From Bacteroidales bacterium (GTDB taxonomy: Bacteria > Bacteroidota > Bacteroidia > Bacteroidales > JAADJA01), in the NCBI GenBank assembly GCA_029934735.1, contig JAOZLR010000180.1, positions 1-5,747 of the forward strand: 5,747 nt of DNA. The letters are read 5' to 3'. Position numbers and translations under genes: made by a program. Every line of letters begins with the position of its first letter. Positions within the stretch are counted from its first letter, which is position 1. Positions 1-5,747 of the stretch are shown in pieces. Below the pieces are notes generated by a model. The model did not search any database. It saw only the letters and a program-made list of their open reading frames with translations, and was not told the DNA's origin.

Positions 1-2048
1 TTTTGGACGCCATTGACATAAATCTTCATTGTGCTCATATTATAAACTGCTGCGATATGAGACCATTGCCCTACGGTAAGATTTGCTCCGTAGGTCTGGA
101 TGGATTGCCAGCCAATAGTATTACTATAAAAACCAAAAACAATTTCATTATCAACAAGTCTAACCTGGTAGGGATGAGCATTATTACCGTAGTTTTTCGA
201 CATAAGACCCTGCATCCCACTTAAGGAGCCAGGCTTAAACCAACACTCAAGAGTTATTTCATCCTGAATATCAAAGGCGCTCTCATCAGTAGCTTCAACA
301 TAATTATCAATGCCGTTAAATTCAAGGGCTCTGTTTCCATACGAAAGTGAATAGACTGAAATATAATCTTCAAGTGTAATTTCATCCGAACCAAATGAAT
401 TTGAAACCTCCAGGCTAACATCATAAGTGCCGGGATTGTAATATACTACTTCAGGATTCTTTTCAGTGCTGGTTGGAGGATCGCCGCCTTCGAAAGTCCA
501 GTTCCAGGAAGTGGCTCCTCCTGTGGAAGCGTCAGAAAACTGAACCGTACCACCCTCACAAAGTATTGAGGTGCTTGAACCTATTCCTGCAGTTGGTGTA
601 TAAAACGGGAGAGCGAATGCAGTTGTCTTTATATTTCCAAAGGCACCATTAACTGATACGATAACATTATTATCACCATCAGTCAATGAATAACTTCCAA
701 AGAAGAATCCGTCAGAATCTTTCATAATAAATGAATAACATCCGGCATCTGCACTCAGAGAAATATTATATGTAGAGTTGTTTCCATAACTATCACCAGA
801 CTGAATAACATTATTTTGCCCATCACGTAGTTCCCAGGTTGTACCCCATGCATTATCATCGGTTTCAAGATGAAGTCCGACAGGTAGAGCATACTCATCT
901 GCACCCTCAAAGGTTCCTGAAGAGGTGTTGTTTGCAGGATTTTCATCGGTTGTGCCATTTACAGCAGTAACTGTGATGACATATTCATTTTGGTCTTCAC
1001 CGTTATCAAAAAAGACTGCCGGAACATAAACATCCATTGCTGTATATGGTTTCAGAGCATCACCTGTCCAGGAATAAGATTCGGGTGTTCCACCGTTGAT
1101 ACTTATTTGAAAAGTTATTGATGTTATATCTGTGGAGCCGGTATTTTGTACTACAGTTTTAGAAGTTATATATGAGCACCCGCTTTCAGGAAGTTCAATA
1201 CTTTCGACAGCAGCGTCATTAGCATATTGTATATTCATTAAAACAGGAATAGTGCCATTAACCGTAGGCATTTCAACTTCCGATTCATTTATAAAACTGA
1301 GTATTTCAACATCACCTAAACGAACAGGAACATCAATATAATCATCCGGAATTGTGTATGTAAATGTATTGTCAATAAAAGTACCCGTTGTTGTTGGCGA
1401 AAGGTCAACACCCCACATGTCAGTGAGCATATCGCGTAATACATGTTTATGCAGATATTGACCATCAGGTGTCAAAGCATCGGGATTAAACCAGCCACCC
1501 CATTGTGTACTTTTGATATTGCTTTGCAGCATAGCAACATTTAGTTTATTTGTGCTTTGCGGGCTGTTGCCAGTGTAATAAGTCTCTACGTGAACTGTTA
1601 GCTCACGGGTTTGAACATCAATCGTGGCTTCACATGCAACATTGACGTAAGAATCCTGCGCCAGAATCTGATTACCATACCCTTGCCATTCATTAAGCTG
1701 ATACAGATATCCGCTTCCCCAGTCGTGACGGTTCACCATTCCAGCAGGCCAGGAGTTAGCATTAAAATACTCGCCCCAGGCATCACCAACAGCGGTTTGC
1801 AGGTTTGGTTGACCAGCTCCGGGTATAGCATAATACCCCTGGTGAATTGTTATGCCAAATCCATCGCCGGGATGTGCTGCCATAAACTGGGCAATTTCTT
1901 TGTGACCATAAGGGCAGAAGCCACAGTTAACACCTGTAAAGTCCTCGATTAGGGCATTTTTCTTTTCAGGTGAAGTACTAACAATGGTTTGAGCCTGAAT
2001 ACTCAAACTTGCAGTTACAATGCTAATCAGAATTAAAATATTTTTCAT
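1..2048 (-). CDS. Secreted Omp28-like / PKD / LamG mosaic protein, C-terminus cut by window edge
   Basis: The frame is open for 682 codons from ATG at 2048 to the left edge with no stop, so the C-terminus is missing. Residues 1-20 form a signal peptide (K2-K/N start, hydrophobic stretch, likely cut after SIQAQ). Residues 32-110 resemble the Omp28 family of Bacteroidota outer-membrane or secreted proteins: FTGVNCGFCPYGH gives a thioredoxin-like CxxC at C42/C45, and SWPAGMVNR near P101 looks like the cis-proline loop of that fold. Residues 280-380 look like a CARDB or Ig-like beta domain, and 385-480 a second beta-rich module (TTWELRDG, CYSFIMKDSDG). Residues 484-566 are a PKD domain (FSDASTGGATSWNWTFEGG, then YNPGTYDVSLEV). 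Residues 567 onward are a LamG/concanavalin-like domain (ALEFNGIDNYVE, ITLECWFKPG, WSHIAAVYN, KIYVNG). Inferred role: an exported surface or matrix protein with possible disulfide chemistry and ligand binding. A type IX sorting domain would be expected beyond the edge but is not seen. It starts 16 nt after the small upstream ORF, suggesting co-transcription. Domain calls are by eye. Confidence 0.88.
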   Translation of the reverse strand, partial: MKNILILISIVTASLSIQAQTIVSTSPEKKNALIEDFTGVNCGFCPYGHKEIAQFMAAHPGDGFGITIHQGYYAIPGAGQPNLQTAVGDAWGEYFNANSWPAGMVNRHDWGSGYLYQLNEWQGYGNQILAQDSYVNVACEATIDVQTRELTVHVETYYTGNSPQSTNKLNVAMLQSNIKSTQWGGWFNPDALTPDGQYLHKHVLRDMLTDMWGVDLSPTTTGTFIDNTFTYTIPDDYIDVPVRLGDVEILSFINESEVEMPTVNGTIPVLMNIQYANDAAVESIELPESGCSYITSKTVVQNTGSTDITSITFQISINGGTPESYSWTGDALKPYTAMDVYVPAVFFDNGEDQNEYVITVTAVNGTTDENPANNTSSGTFEGADEYALPVGLHLETDDNAWGTTWELRDGQNNVIQSGDSYGNNSTYNISLSADAGCYSFIMKDSDGFFFGSYSLTDGDNNVIVSVNGAFGNIKTTAFALPFYTPTAGIGSSTSILCEGGTVQFSDASTGGATSWNWTFEGGDPPTSTEKNPEVVYYNPGTYDVSLEVSNSFGSDEITLEDYISVYSLSYGNRALEFNGIDNYVEATDESAFDIQDEITLECWFKPGSLSGMQGLMSKNYGNNAHPYQVRLVDNEIVFGFYSNTIGWQSIQTYGANLTVGQWSHIAAVYNMSTMKIYVNGVQ

Positions 2049-2064
2049 AATATGATGTTTTTTA

Positions 2065-2244
2065 TTATTGTTTTTTCGTTTTATTGTGTGACTTTTTCGT
2101 TGAGGCCATATTCATATCTGCAATTTTTTTCAGAGCTTCATTTTGAATCTTTCTTTTTTCAATAAAGCGATCAAGGTTTTCCTCATCTTCAATATCAGAA
2201 AGCTCTTGTTCTTTTAAACTCTCTTTAACAGTAGTTTTTTTCAT
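2065..2244 (-). CDS. Small charged protein of unknown function, 59 aa
   Basis: ATG at 2244 opens 59 codons ending in TAA at 2065-2067. The product starts MKKTTVKESLKEQELSDIED and ends SHNKTKKQ. It is very rich in Lys and Glu/Asp, has no cysteine, no signal peptide and no membrane segment, and is probably helical between residues 20 and 45, with a basic tail (residues 50-58). I do not recognise a family. Support for a real gene: it is in the same direction as its neighbours, sits 16 nt before the Omp28-like gene, has no competing gene opposite, and a promoter-like box lies about 27 nt upstream of its ATG. It is probably cytoplasmic. It could be a leader or accessory peptide of the secreted protein's transcript, or a chance ORF in AT-rich DNA. 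Confidence 0.6.
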   Translation of the reverse strand: MKKTTVKESLKEQELSDIEDEENLDRFIEKRKIQNEALKKIADMNMASTKKSHNKTKKQ

Positions 2245-2264
2245 GATTTAATCAATTAGTAAAT

Positions 2265-2276
2265 ATTTTGCAAAAT
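2265..2276. repeat. 12-bp perfect palindrome over the candidate -7 box
   Basis: ATTTTGCAAAAT is perfectly self-complementary about the 2270/2271 centre. It overlaps most of the candidate -7 element and the expected start of transcription, a position suitable for a dimeric repressor. No binding protein is identified, and the low sequence complexity makes chance a fair explanation. Confidence 0.4.
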
Positions 2277-2301
2277 TTGTGATTAGAATAATGAAATGCA
2301 A
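2271..2301 (-). promoter_or_regulatory. Candidate Bacteroidota promoter for the small ORF and Omp28-like gene
   Basis: On the minus strand, TTG at 2301-2299 is followed after 20 nt by AAATTTTG at 2278-2271. The known Bacteroidota consensus is TTG at about -33, 19-21 nt, then TAnnTTTG at about -7; here the -7 box has one mismatch (first base A instead of T). Transcription would start near 2265, giving a leader of roughly 20 nt before ATG 2244. In DNA this AT-rich a chance match is possible. Confidence 0.45.
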
Positions 2302-2363
2302 CTTTTTTACCACTACAAAACCCTGCTTCACTCTTAAAAAAGCCTATAGAAAAACATTACAAT

Positions 2364-4055
2364 TCAAATTTTAGTTAGAAAAGTAATTAGGTTTGTTTGT
2401 GTATTGGTAATATTTAGTTTTTTGCGAAGGCGTGTACGAGCCATTTCAATTGTAGAGGTTCTCTGGCCTGTTAATTCTGATATCTCTTTTGTGGTCATAT
2501 TCAGGCGAAGAAAAGCACACAGGCGTAGATCCTGAGGAGTAAGGTTGGGAAAACTGGCGAGTAGTTTATTGTAAAATTCATTGTGAGTTTGATTAAATCT
2601 TAGTTCAAATTCTTCCCATTGTTCATCTTCCACAGCTTTGTTCAATTCTGTTGTAATTTTCCGGATTGCTATTTTTGTTTCATCCTTCACAGCCTCCTTC
2701 TGAATAACTTTTAGTTTTTTCGCTATTTGCCACAGAGTATTGTTCTTTTTCATAATTGACATAACATTTGCTGTTAGCTCCTTGCTACGTAGTTCCAGAC
2801 TCATCTCAAGCTTATCATTTTCCAGTTTCACCGAATTGGCTTTAATGCGCATCCGGCTTAGCATAAGTATTATGATTATTATGACAAAAATCAGGGAGGT
2901 TACGACAATAATAATGATCATATCTTTGCGTTGCTCCGCAATCCTGTTCTTCTGTTCTGCCTTATCCAATTCATACTGTAGCTCCAGCTTTGATAGCTCG
3001 GTTTGGCTCTCTTCAATATTCAGGCTGTCCTTAATTTGAAGTTCCAGTACCTGGTACTTATAGGCTTGTAAAGAGTCATTTTGTAGTAAGTATATTTTAC
3101 TAAGCAAGGCTGCTGATTCATAAACAAATCGTTTAAGTCCGTAGTGTTTTCCGGCTTCTAATACTTCTTTGGCAAAGGTTTTGCTTTTTTCGGTGTTGCC
3201 AACTTCGAGATAATACTCAGCAAGAAAGATTTTTGTACTTATAACAGAAGCTACATTGTCAAGCCCTTCATAAATCGTCAAAGCTTCATTGTAGTAATTC
3301 AGGGCTGAATCGTATTTTTTCTGTACCTGAAAGTAATACCCATAATTAAGATAATTAACACCCAGCATTTCCACATCATTGAGCTCCTTATTTAGAATAA
3401 TAGCCTCACTAAGGTATTGTGCAACTTTTATATTATCCTCTTTGATGCCAAAAATAGCCGCCAAATTGTTTAACCCTTTTGAGATACCTTTCGAATACCC
3501 TATATCCTTAGCCTTGGTAAGCGCTTTATAATAAAATTCCAATGCTTTATCGTAATTACTTTGGTTATGATAAACGATCCCAATACTATTTAGGGCTTTA
3601 ACCTTCATAATTTCATCATTGATTTGCTCACTAAGTCTGAGGCATTCGTAAAACATCTCTGAGCTTTTATCATAATTGCCAAGTTGTGTATATATGAGAC
3701 CCATTGAATAAAGTGCCCGGAGTTGTTGATATGGGTCTTCAAGTTGCTTTGCAAGTGCATTAGCCCTTACAGCATAATCCATAGCTGTTTTTAATTCTGT
3801 TTTATCAATGAATATTTCTCCAAGTGTATTTAATGATTTCAGTTCTTCCTGTTGATTTCCGGTACTGACTGATAAATCTAATTCTTGCTGAGCAAATTCA
3901 AGGGATTTATCAATATTCCTGAATTTTTCATTGTGAGATACTTTTCCAAGTTCCACCCTTAACTCAAGGCTGTCGGTATCAGATTGACCACCTGCACCCT
4001 GATAAAAAGTCAGAAAGATTATAAAAAATAATATAATGCGAAAGATAATATTCAT
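2364..4055 (-). CDS. Membrane-anchored TPR-HTH (LuxR-like) one-component regulator
   Basis: The product has 563 residues. Residues 1 to about 23 are a hydrophobic signal sequence (IIFRIILFFIIFLTFYQG). Residues 70-340 carry about six or seven tetratricopeptide repeats; the clearest are ALYSMGLIYTQLGNYDKS (114-131), ALNSIGIVYHNQSNYDKALE (154-173) and NYGYYFQVQKKYDSALNYY (237-255). Residues 379-400 are one transmembrane helix rich in Ile, followed by a coiled-coil linker (405-480). Residues 504-555 form a helix-turn-helix like the LuxR C-terminal type (LTPQDLRLCAFLRLNMTTKE, then RTSTIEMARTRLRKKLNI). Inferred topology: TPRs in the periplasm, DNA-binding domain in the cytoplasm, so an outside signal or protein contact could be passed to DNA. 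This layout is common among Bacteroidota regulators; the ligand and target genes are not known. No phosphorylation or kinase domain is visible. ATG 4055 is chosen because the signal sequence starts there, 26 nt after dgt. Confidence 0.88.
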   Translation of the reverse strand: MNIIFRIILFFIIFLTFYQGAGGQSDTDSLELRVELGKVSHNEKFRNIDKSLEFAQQELDLSVSTGNQQEELKSLNTLGEIFIDKTELKTAMDYAVRANALAKQLEDPYQQLRALYSMGLIYTQLGNYDKSSEMFYECLRLSEQINDEIMKVKALNSIGIVYHNQSNYDKALEFYYKALTKAKDIGYSKGISKGLNNLAAIFGIKEDNIKVAQYLSEAIILNKELNDVEMLGVNYLNYGYYFQVQKKYDSALNYYNEALTIYEGLDNVASVISTKIFLAEYYLEVGNTEKSKTFAKEVLEAGKHYGLKRFVYESAALLSKIYLLQNDSLQAYKYQVLELQIKDSLNIEESQTELSKLELQYELDKAEQKNRIAEQRKDMIIIIVVTSLIFVIIIIILMLSRMRIKANSVKLENDKLEMSLELRSKELTANVMSIMKKNNTLWQIAKKLKVIQKEAVKDETKIAIRKITTELNKAVEDEQWEEFELRFNQTHNEFYNKLLASFPNLTPQDLRLCAFLRLNMTTKEISELTGQRTSTIEMARTRLRKKLNITNTQTNLITFLTKI

Positions 4056-4062
4056 CAGTTTC

Positions 4063-4070
4063 CAAAATTA
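4063..4070 (-). promoter_or_regulatory. Candidate -7 box for the TPR-HTH gene
   Basis: TAATTTTG on the minus strand matches TAnnTTTG exactly and ends 7 nt before ATG 4055. No TTG is found 19-21 nt upstream, where the sequence is the 3' end of dgt, so only half of the consensus is present. If active, the transcript would have a leader of only a few bases. Otherwise the gene is read from the dgt promoter. Confidence 0.35.
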
Positions 4071-4081
4071 GATAAAAAAAG

Positions 4082-5452
4082 TTACCTGTGTCTCGGAATA
4101 TCAATCCCTGAAATTTTTCTATAAAGTTCGGTTGCATATAAGTCGGTCATCCCGGTTACATAATCAAGTACAGAGAGTGCCTTCACGTAAGCCGAATCAG
4201 TATCTGCTGTAAATTGATTTGGGATTAACCGTAGTAGCTTTTGATCTTTATTGTCAGGATTTTTCTTTAATACTGCCGGAATAAAAAGAGATAAAAGCTC
4301 TGATATTACATGATAACCAGCAATTTCAATTTCAAGCACAGTGTCGTGATTGTAAATTTCTTCATACGAAACCCGTCTAATTTTTTTTAGTATGGAATTG
4401 TCGTCTTCAATTGAGTCAACGAGAGAATTATTATATGTTCCTAAAATTATGGAGTCTGAGTTTTTTAGAAAGATATCTGCCGATTCAAGGGTAAGAGCAT
4501 TTATGCATTTTGCACGAAGATAGGTGATGCGCTCATTCCTGTCTTCTATTTCCTCTAAGGTTTTCCTGATCTTTTCAATGTTATCATCTTTATGGTTAAT
4601 ACTTTCTAATAACCTGATAAAGTAATTAGTAACTCTTGATTCTTCAATGATGCCAAGTCTGAGAGCATCTTCCATATCAAGAATCCTGTAGCAGATATCA
4701 TCGGCAGCTTCTGTAAGATAGACAAACGGATGACGCTTATACACAACCGGATTATCAGACTCCTTAATCATATTCAGATTACTAAAAATCTCTCTAACGG
4801 TATCCTTTTCAGCCTGAAAAAAGCCATATTTATTTCTGTGTTTAATCTTTTTGTCAATTGAGACAGACTCACAGGGATATTTAAGCAGAGAGGCAAGTGT
4901 AGTAATTGTAAGTCCGAGCCCGCCCGGTGCTTTTCCCCGAAAAGTATGGGTGAGGACACGAAGAGCATTTGCATTCCCTTCAAAAGAAGTGAGGTCAGCC
5001 CATTCGGGAAGACTGAAAAAGCTCATTAACTCTTTACTCTCAATAAGAAGTTTTGTATTATCCAAAAAATATTTTGATATAGCCTTTTCTCCTGAATGTC
5101 CAAAAGCAGGATTTCCTATGTCGTGTGCAAGACCGGCTGTTGCAACCACATTTTGAAGTTCATATTTATAAAAGGTTTTTGCCTCTTTTGTTATTCCATC
5201 TTTTTTACTTAGTTTCTCTCCGACGATTTTACCAAGCGACCTGCCAACACTGGCAACCTCAAGAGAGTGTGTAAGCCTGTTGTGTACAAAGGTGGAACCT
5301 GGCAAAGGAAAAACCTGGGTTTTGTTCTGAAGTCTTCTGAATGATGAAGAAAATATTAACCTGTCGAAATCCCTTTGAAATTGGGTTCTTACACCTTTTG
5401 ATGTGGTATCGCTACCTATTCGTTTTTCTGAAAAAATATTATTCCAATTCAT
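4082..5452 (-). CDS. dgt: Deoxyguanosinetriphosphate triphosphohydrolase (dGTPase)
   Basis: The product has 456 residues and is a cytoplasmic HD-superfamily enzyme that hydrolyses dGTP to deoxyguanosine and tripolyphosphate, influencing dNTP pools. The HD metal ligands are visible: H62 in NRLTHSLEV, H110-D111 in GLAHDIGNPAFGH, and D251/D252 in TEAADDICYRILDMEDALRLG. H119 and FEGNANALR (157-165) are also family hallmarks, and the C-terminal VLDYVTGMTDLYATELYRKI (428-447) matches the conserved dGTPase tail. Length fits the roughly 440-500 residue bacterial dGTPases. A longer frame reaches ATG 5578, but its first residues are antisense to a transposase remnant and the next 30 or so residues do not look like dGTPase; MNWNNIFSEKRIG at 5452 matches how the family usually starts and lies just after a promoter box. 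TPR-HTH follows after 26 nt. Other dNTPs may be the true substrate, since family members vary. Confidence 0.95.
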   Translation of the reverse strand: MNWNNIFSEKRIGSDTTSKGVRTQFQRDFDRLIFSSSFRRLQNKTQVFPLPGSTFVHNRLTHSLEVASVGRSLGKIVGEKLSKKDGITKEAKTFYKYELQNVVATAGLAHDIGNPAFGHSGEKAISKYFLDNTKLLIESKELMSFFSLPEWADLTSFEGNANALRVLTHTFRGKAPGGLGLTITTLASLLKYPCESVSIDKKIKHRNKYGFFQAEKDTVREIFSNLNMIKESDNPVVYKRHPFVYLTEAADDICYRILDMEDALRLGIIEESRVTNYFIRLLESINHKDDNIEKIRKTLEEIEDRNERITYLRAKCINALTLESADIFLKNSDSIILGTYNNSLVDSIEDDNSILKKIRRVSYEEIYNHDTVLEIEIAGYHVISELLSLFIPAVLKKNPDNKDQKLLRLIPNQFTADTDSAYVKALSVLDYVTGMTDLYATELYRKISGIDIPRHR

Positions 5453-5456
5453 ATCG

Positions 5457-5487
5457 CAAAGGTAGCGAATTATAGAATTATTACCAT
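5457..5487 (-). promoter_or_regulatory. Candidate dgt promoter, almost leaderless
   Basis: On the minus strand TACCTTTG (5464-5457) matches the Bacteroidota -7 consensus TAnnTTTG exactly. It is preceded after 20 nt by ATG (5487-5485), one mismatch from the TTG expected at -33. Only four bases (CGAT) separate the box from the dgt ATG at 5452, so transcription would begin at or just before the start codon. This supports 5452 as the true start. Confidence 0.6.
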
Positions 5488-5513
5488 GTGGTTTTATTTT
5501 TGATTTTGGCCCT

Positions 5514-5539
5514 ACAGGACTTCGCAAGTTTAGTCCTGT
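5514..5539. repeat. 8-bp inverted repeat between dgt promoter and transposase remnant
   Basis: ACAGGACT (5514-5521) and AGTCCTGT (5532-5539) are perfect inverted copies around a 10-nt loop. The repeat sits about 27 nt upstream of the candidate dgt -33 element and 12 nt before the recognisable transposase homology. No T run follows on either strand, so it is not a standard terminator. It could be an operator, part of a mobile-element scar or a small dispersed repeat. Confidence 0.5.
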
Positions 5540-5551
5540 GTTATTACCTAC

Positions 5552-5747
5552 CATCCCTTTGGCACCATAAAACGGCAATGGGGATTTAGCTACATAATTA
5601 CAAAGAGATACAAGAAACGTGCAAGTGCCGATGTGGGATTAATGTTTATAGCTTACAATCTACGCAGGATAATGAATATTTTAGATAGAAATGAACTCAA
5701 AAAGTACCTTGAAGTACTTATTTTATTACTTTTGTCAATATGTAATC
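5552..5747 (+). pseudogene. IS1182-like transposase, C-terminal remnant, truncated at its 5' end and open at the window edge
   Basis: The plus-strand frame beginning HPFGTIKRQWGFSYIITKRY and continuing RASADVGLMFIAYNLRRIMN matches the conserved C-terminal block of IS1182-type DDE transposases. No stop occurs before the right edge; the last residues (KKYLEVLILLLLSICN) are hydrophobic and look like the end of the protein, which probably stops shortly beyond. Upstream the same frame meets TAG at 5531-5533, and the residues before HPFG do not match the family, so at most about 65 residues of a protein that is normally over 400 survive here. There is no start codon or room for the N-terminal and catalytic parts before dgt, so this is a dead fragment. 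Family assignment is from memory of the motif. Confidence 0.8.

Larger units (their letters stand above)
2245..2363. other. Intergenic spacer between the TPR regulator and the small ORF
   Basis: This 119-nt AT-rich gap follows the TGA of the TPR-HTH gene (2364-2366). It holds a candidate promoter and a 12-bp palindrome, listed separately. I see no GC-rich hairpin followed by a T run that would serve as a strong intrinsic terminator for the upstream gene, so read-through into the small ORF is possible. Confidence 0.6.

Noticed and set aside
3..224. Plus-strand ORF of 73 codons at the left edge
   Set aside because: It is antisense to the LamG-coding part of the large minus-strand gene, whose frame has clear domain motifs.
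1611..1952. Plus-strand ORF of 113 codons
   Set aside because: It lies opposite the Omp28-like region and shows no family motifs, so it is a shadow frame.
2740..3039. Plus-strand ORF of 99 codons rich in Ser, Ile and Phe
   Set aside because: It is opposite the transmembrane and coiled-coil part of the TPR-HTH gene; its hydrophobic look comes from the complementary base composition.
4851..5156. Plus-strand ORF of 101 codons opposite dgt, and a minus-strand ORF at 4774-4983
   Set aside because: Both overlap the conserved HD-domain coding region of dgt in other frames and have no recognisable content.
5453..5578. In-frame N-terminal extension of dgt by 42 residues starting MPFYGAKG
   Set aside because: Its first part is the antisense of the transposase HPFGTIK block, the rest has no dGTPase likeness, and the promoter box lies within it; MNWNNIF at 5452 fits better.
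5702..5719. Inverted repeat AAGTAC/GTACTT followed by an AT-rich stretch, considered as a terminator
   Set aside because: The stem is only 6 bp and AT-rich with no T run directly after it, and it lies inside the open transposase frame.
1..5747. CRISPR array, tRNA or rRNA genes, toxin-antitoxin pair or new defence island
   Set aside because: No regularly spaced repeats, RNA gene signatures or paired small ORFs are visible; nearly all DNA is explained by four genes and one transposase fragment.

Overview
The window looks like an ordinary stretch of a Bacteroidota (Bacteroidetes) chromosome. Three things point there. The DNA is AT-rich, with no clear Shine-Dalgarno sites and with TAnnTTTG-type promoter boxes close to start codons. 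There is a secreted Omp28-like/PKD/LamG mosaic protein. There is also a TPR-transmembrane-HTH regulator of the kind common in Bacteroidales, Marinilabiliales and Flavobacteriia. I cannot name a genus.

Layout: all four intact or edge-cut genes lie on the minus strand, so transcription runs right to left. From the right: (1) 5552-5747, plus strand, is the 5'-truncated C-terminal end of an IS1182-like transposase running off the window. (2) 5453-5551 is a short spacer with an 8-bp inverted repeat and a TACCTTTG promoter box only 4 nt from the next start codon. (3) 5452-4082 is a dGTP triphosphohydrolase (dgt) with its HD-domain metal ligands intact. (4) After 26 nt comes 4055-2364, a signal peptide-TPR-transmembrane-coiled coil-HTH protein, probably a membrane-bound one-component regulator. 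(5) 2363-2245 is a spacer with a candidate promoter overlapping a 12-bp palindrome. (6) 2244-2065 is a 59-residue charged protein of unknown function. (7) After 16 nt comes 2048 to the left edge, a large secreted protein with an Omp28-type thioredoxin-like N-terminus (CGFC), Ig-like regions, a PKD domain and a LamG-type domain. Its C-terminus lies outside the window.

How the genes may work together: dgt and the TPR regulator are close enough to be co-transcribed, although the regulator may also have its own promoter. The small protein and the Omp28-like protein probably form a second unit. Nothing in the sequence shows that the regulator controls the secreted protein; they are only neighbours. 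I found no tRNA, rRNA, CRISPR array, toxin-antitoxin pair or recognisable new defence system. The points most worth following are the domain mosaic of the secreted protein, the small ORF coupled to it, the near-leaderless dgt promoter and the IS scar beside it.
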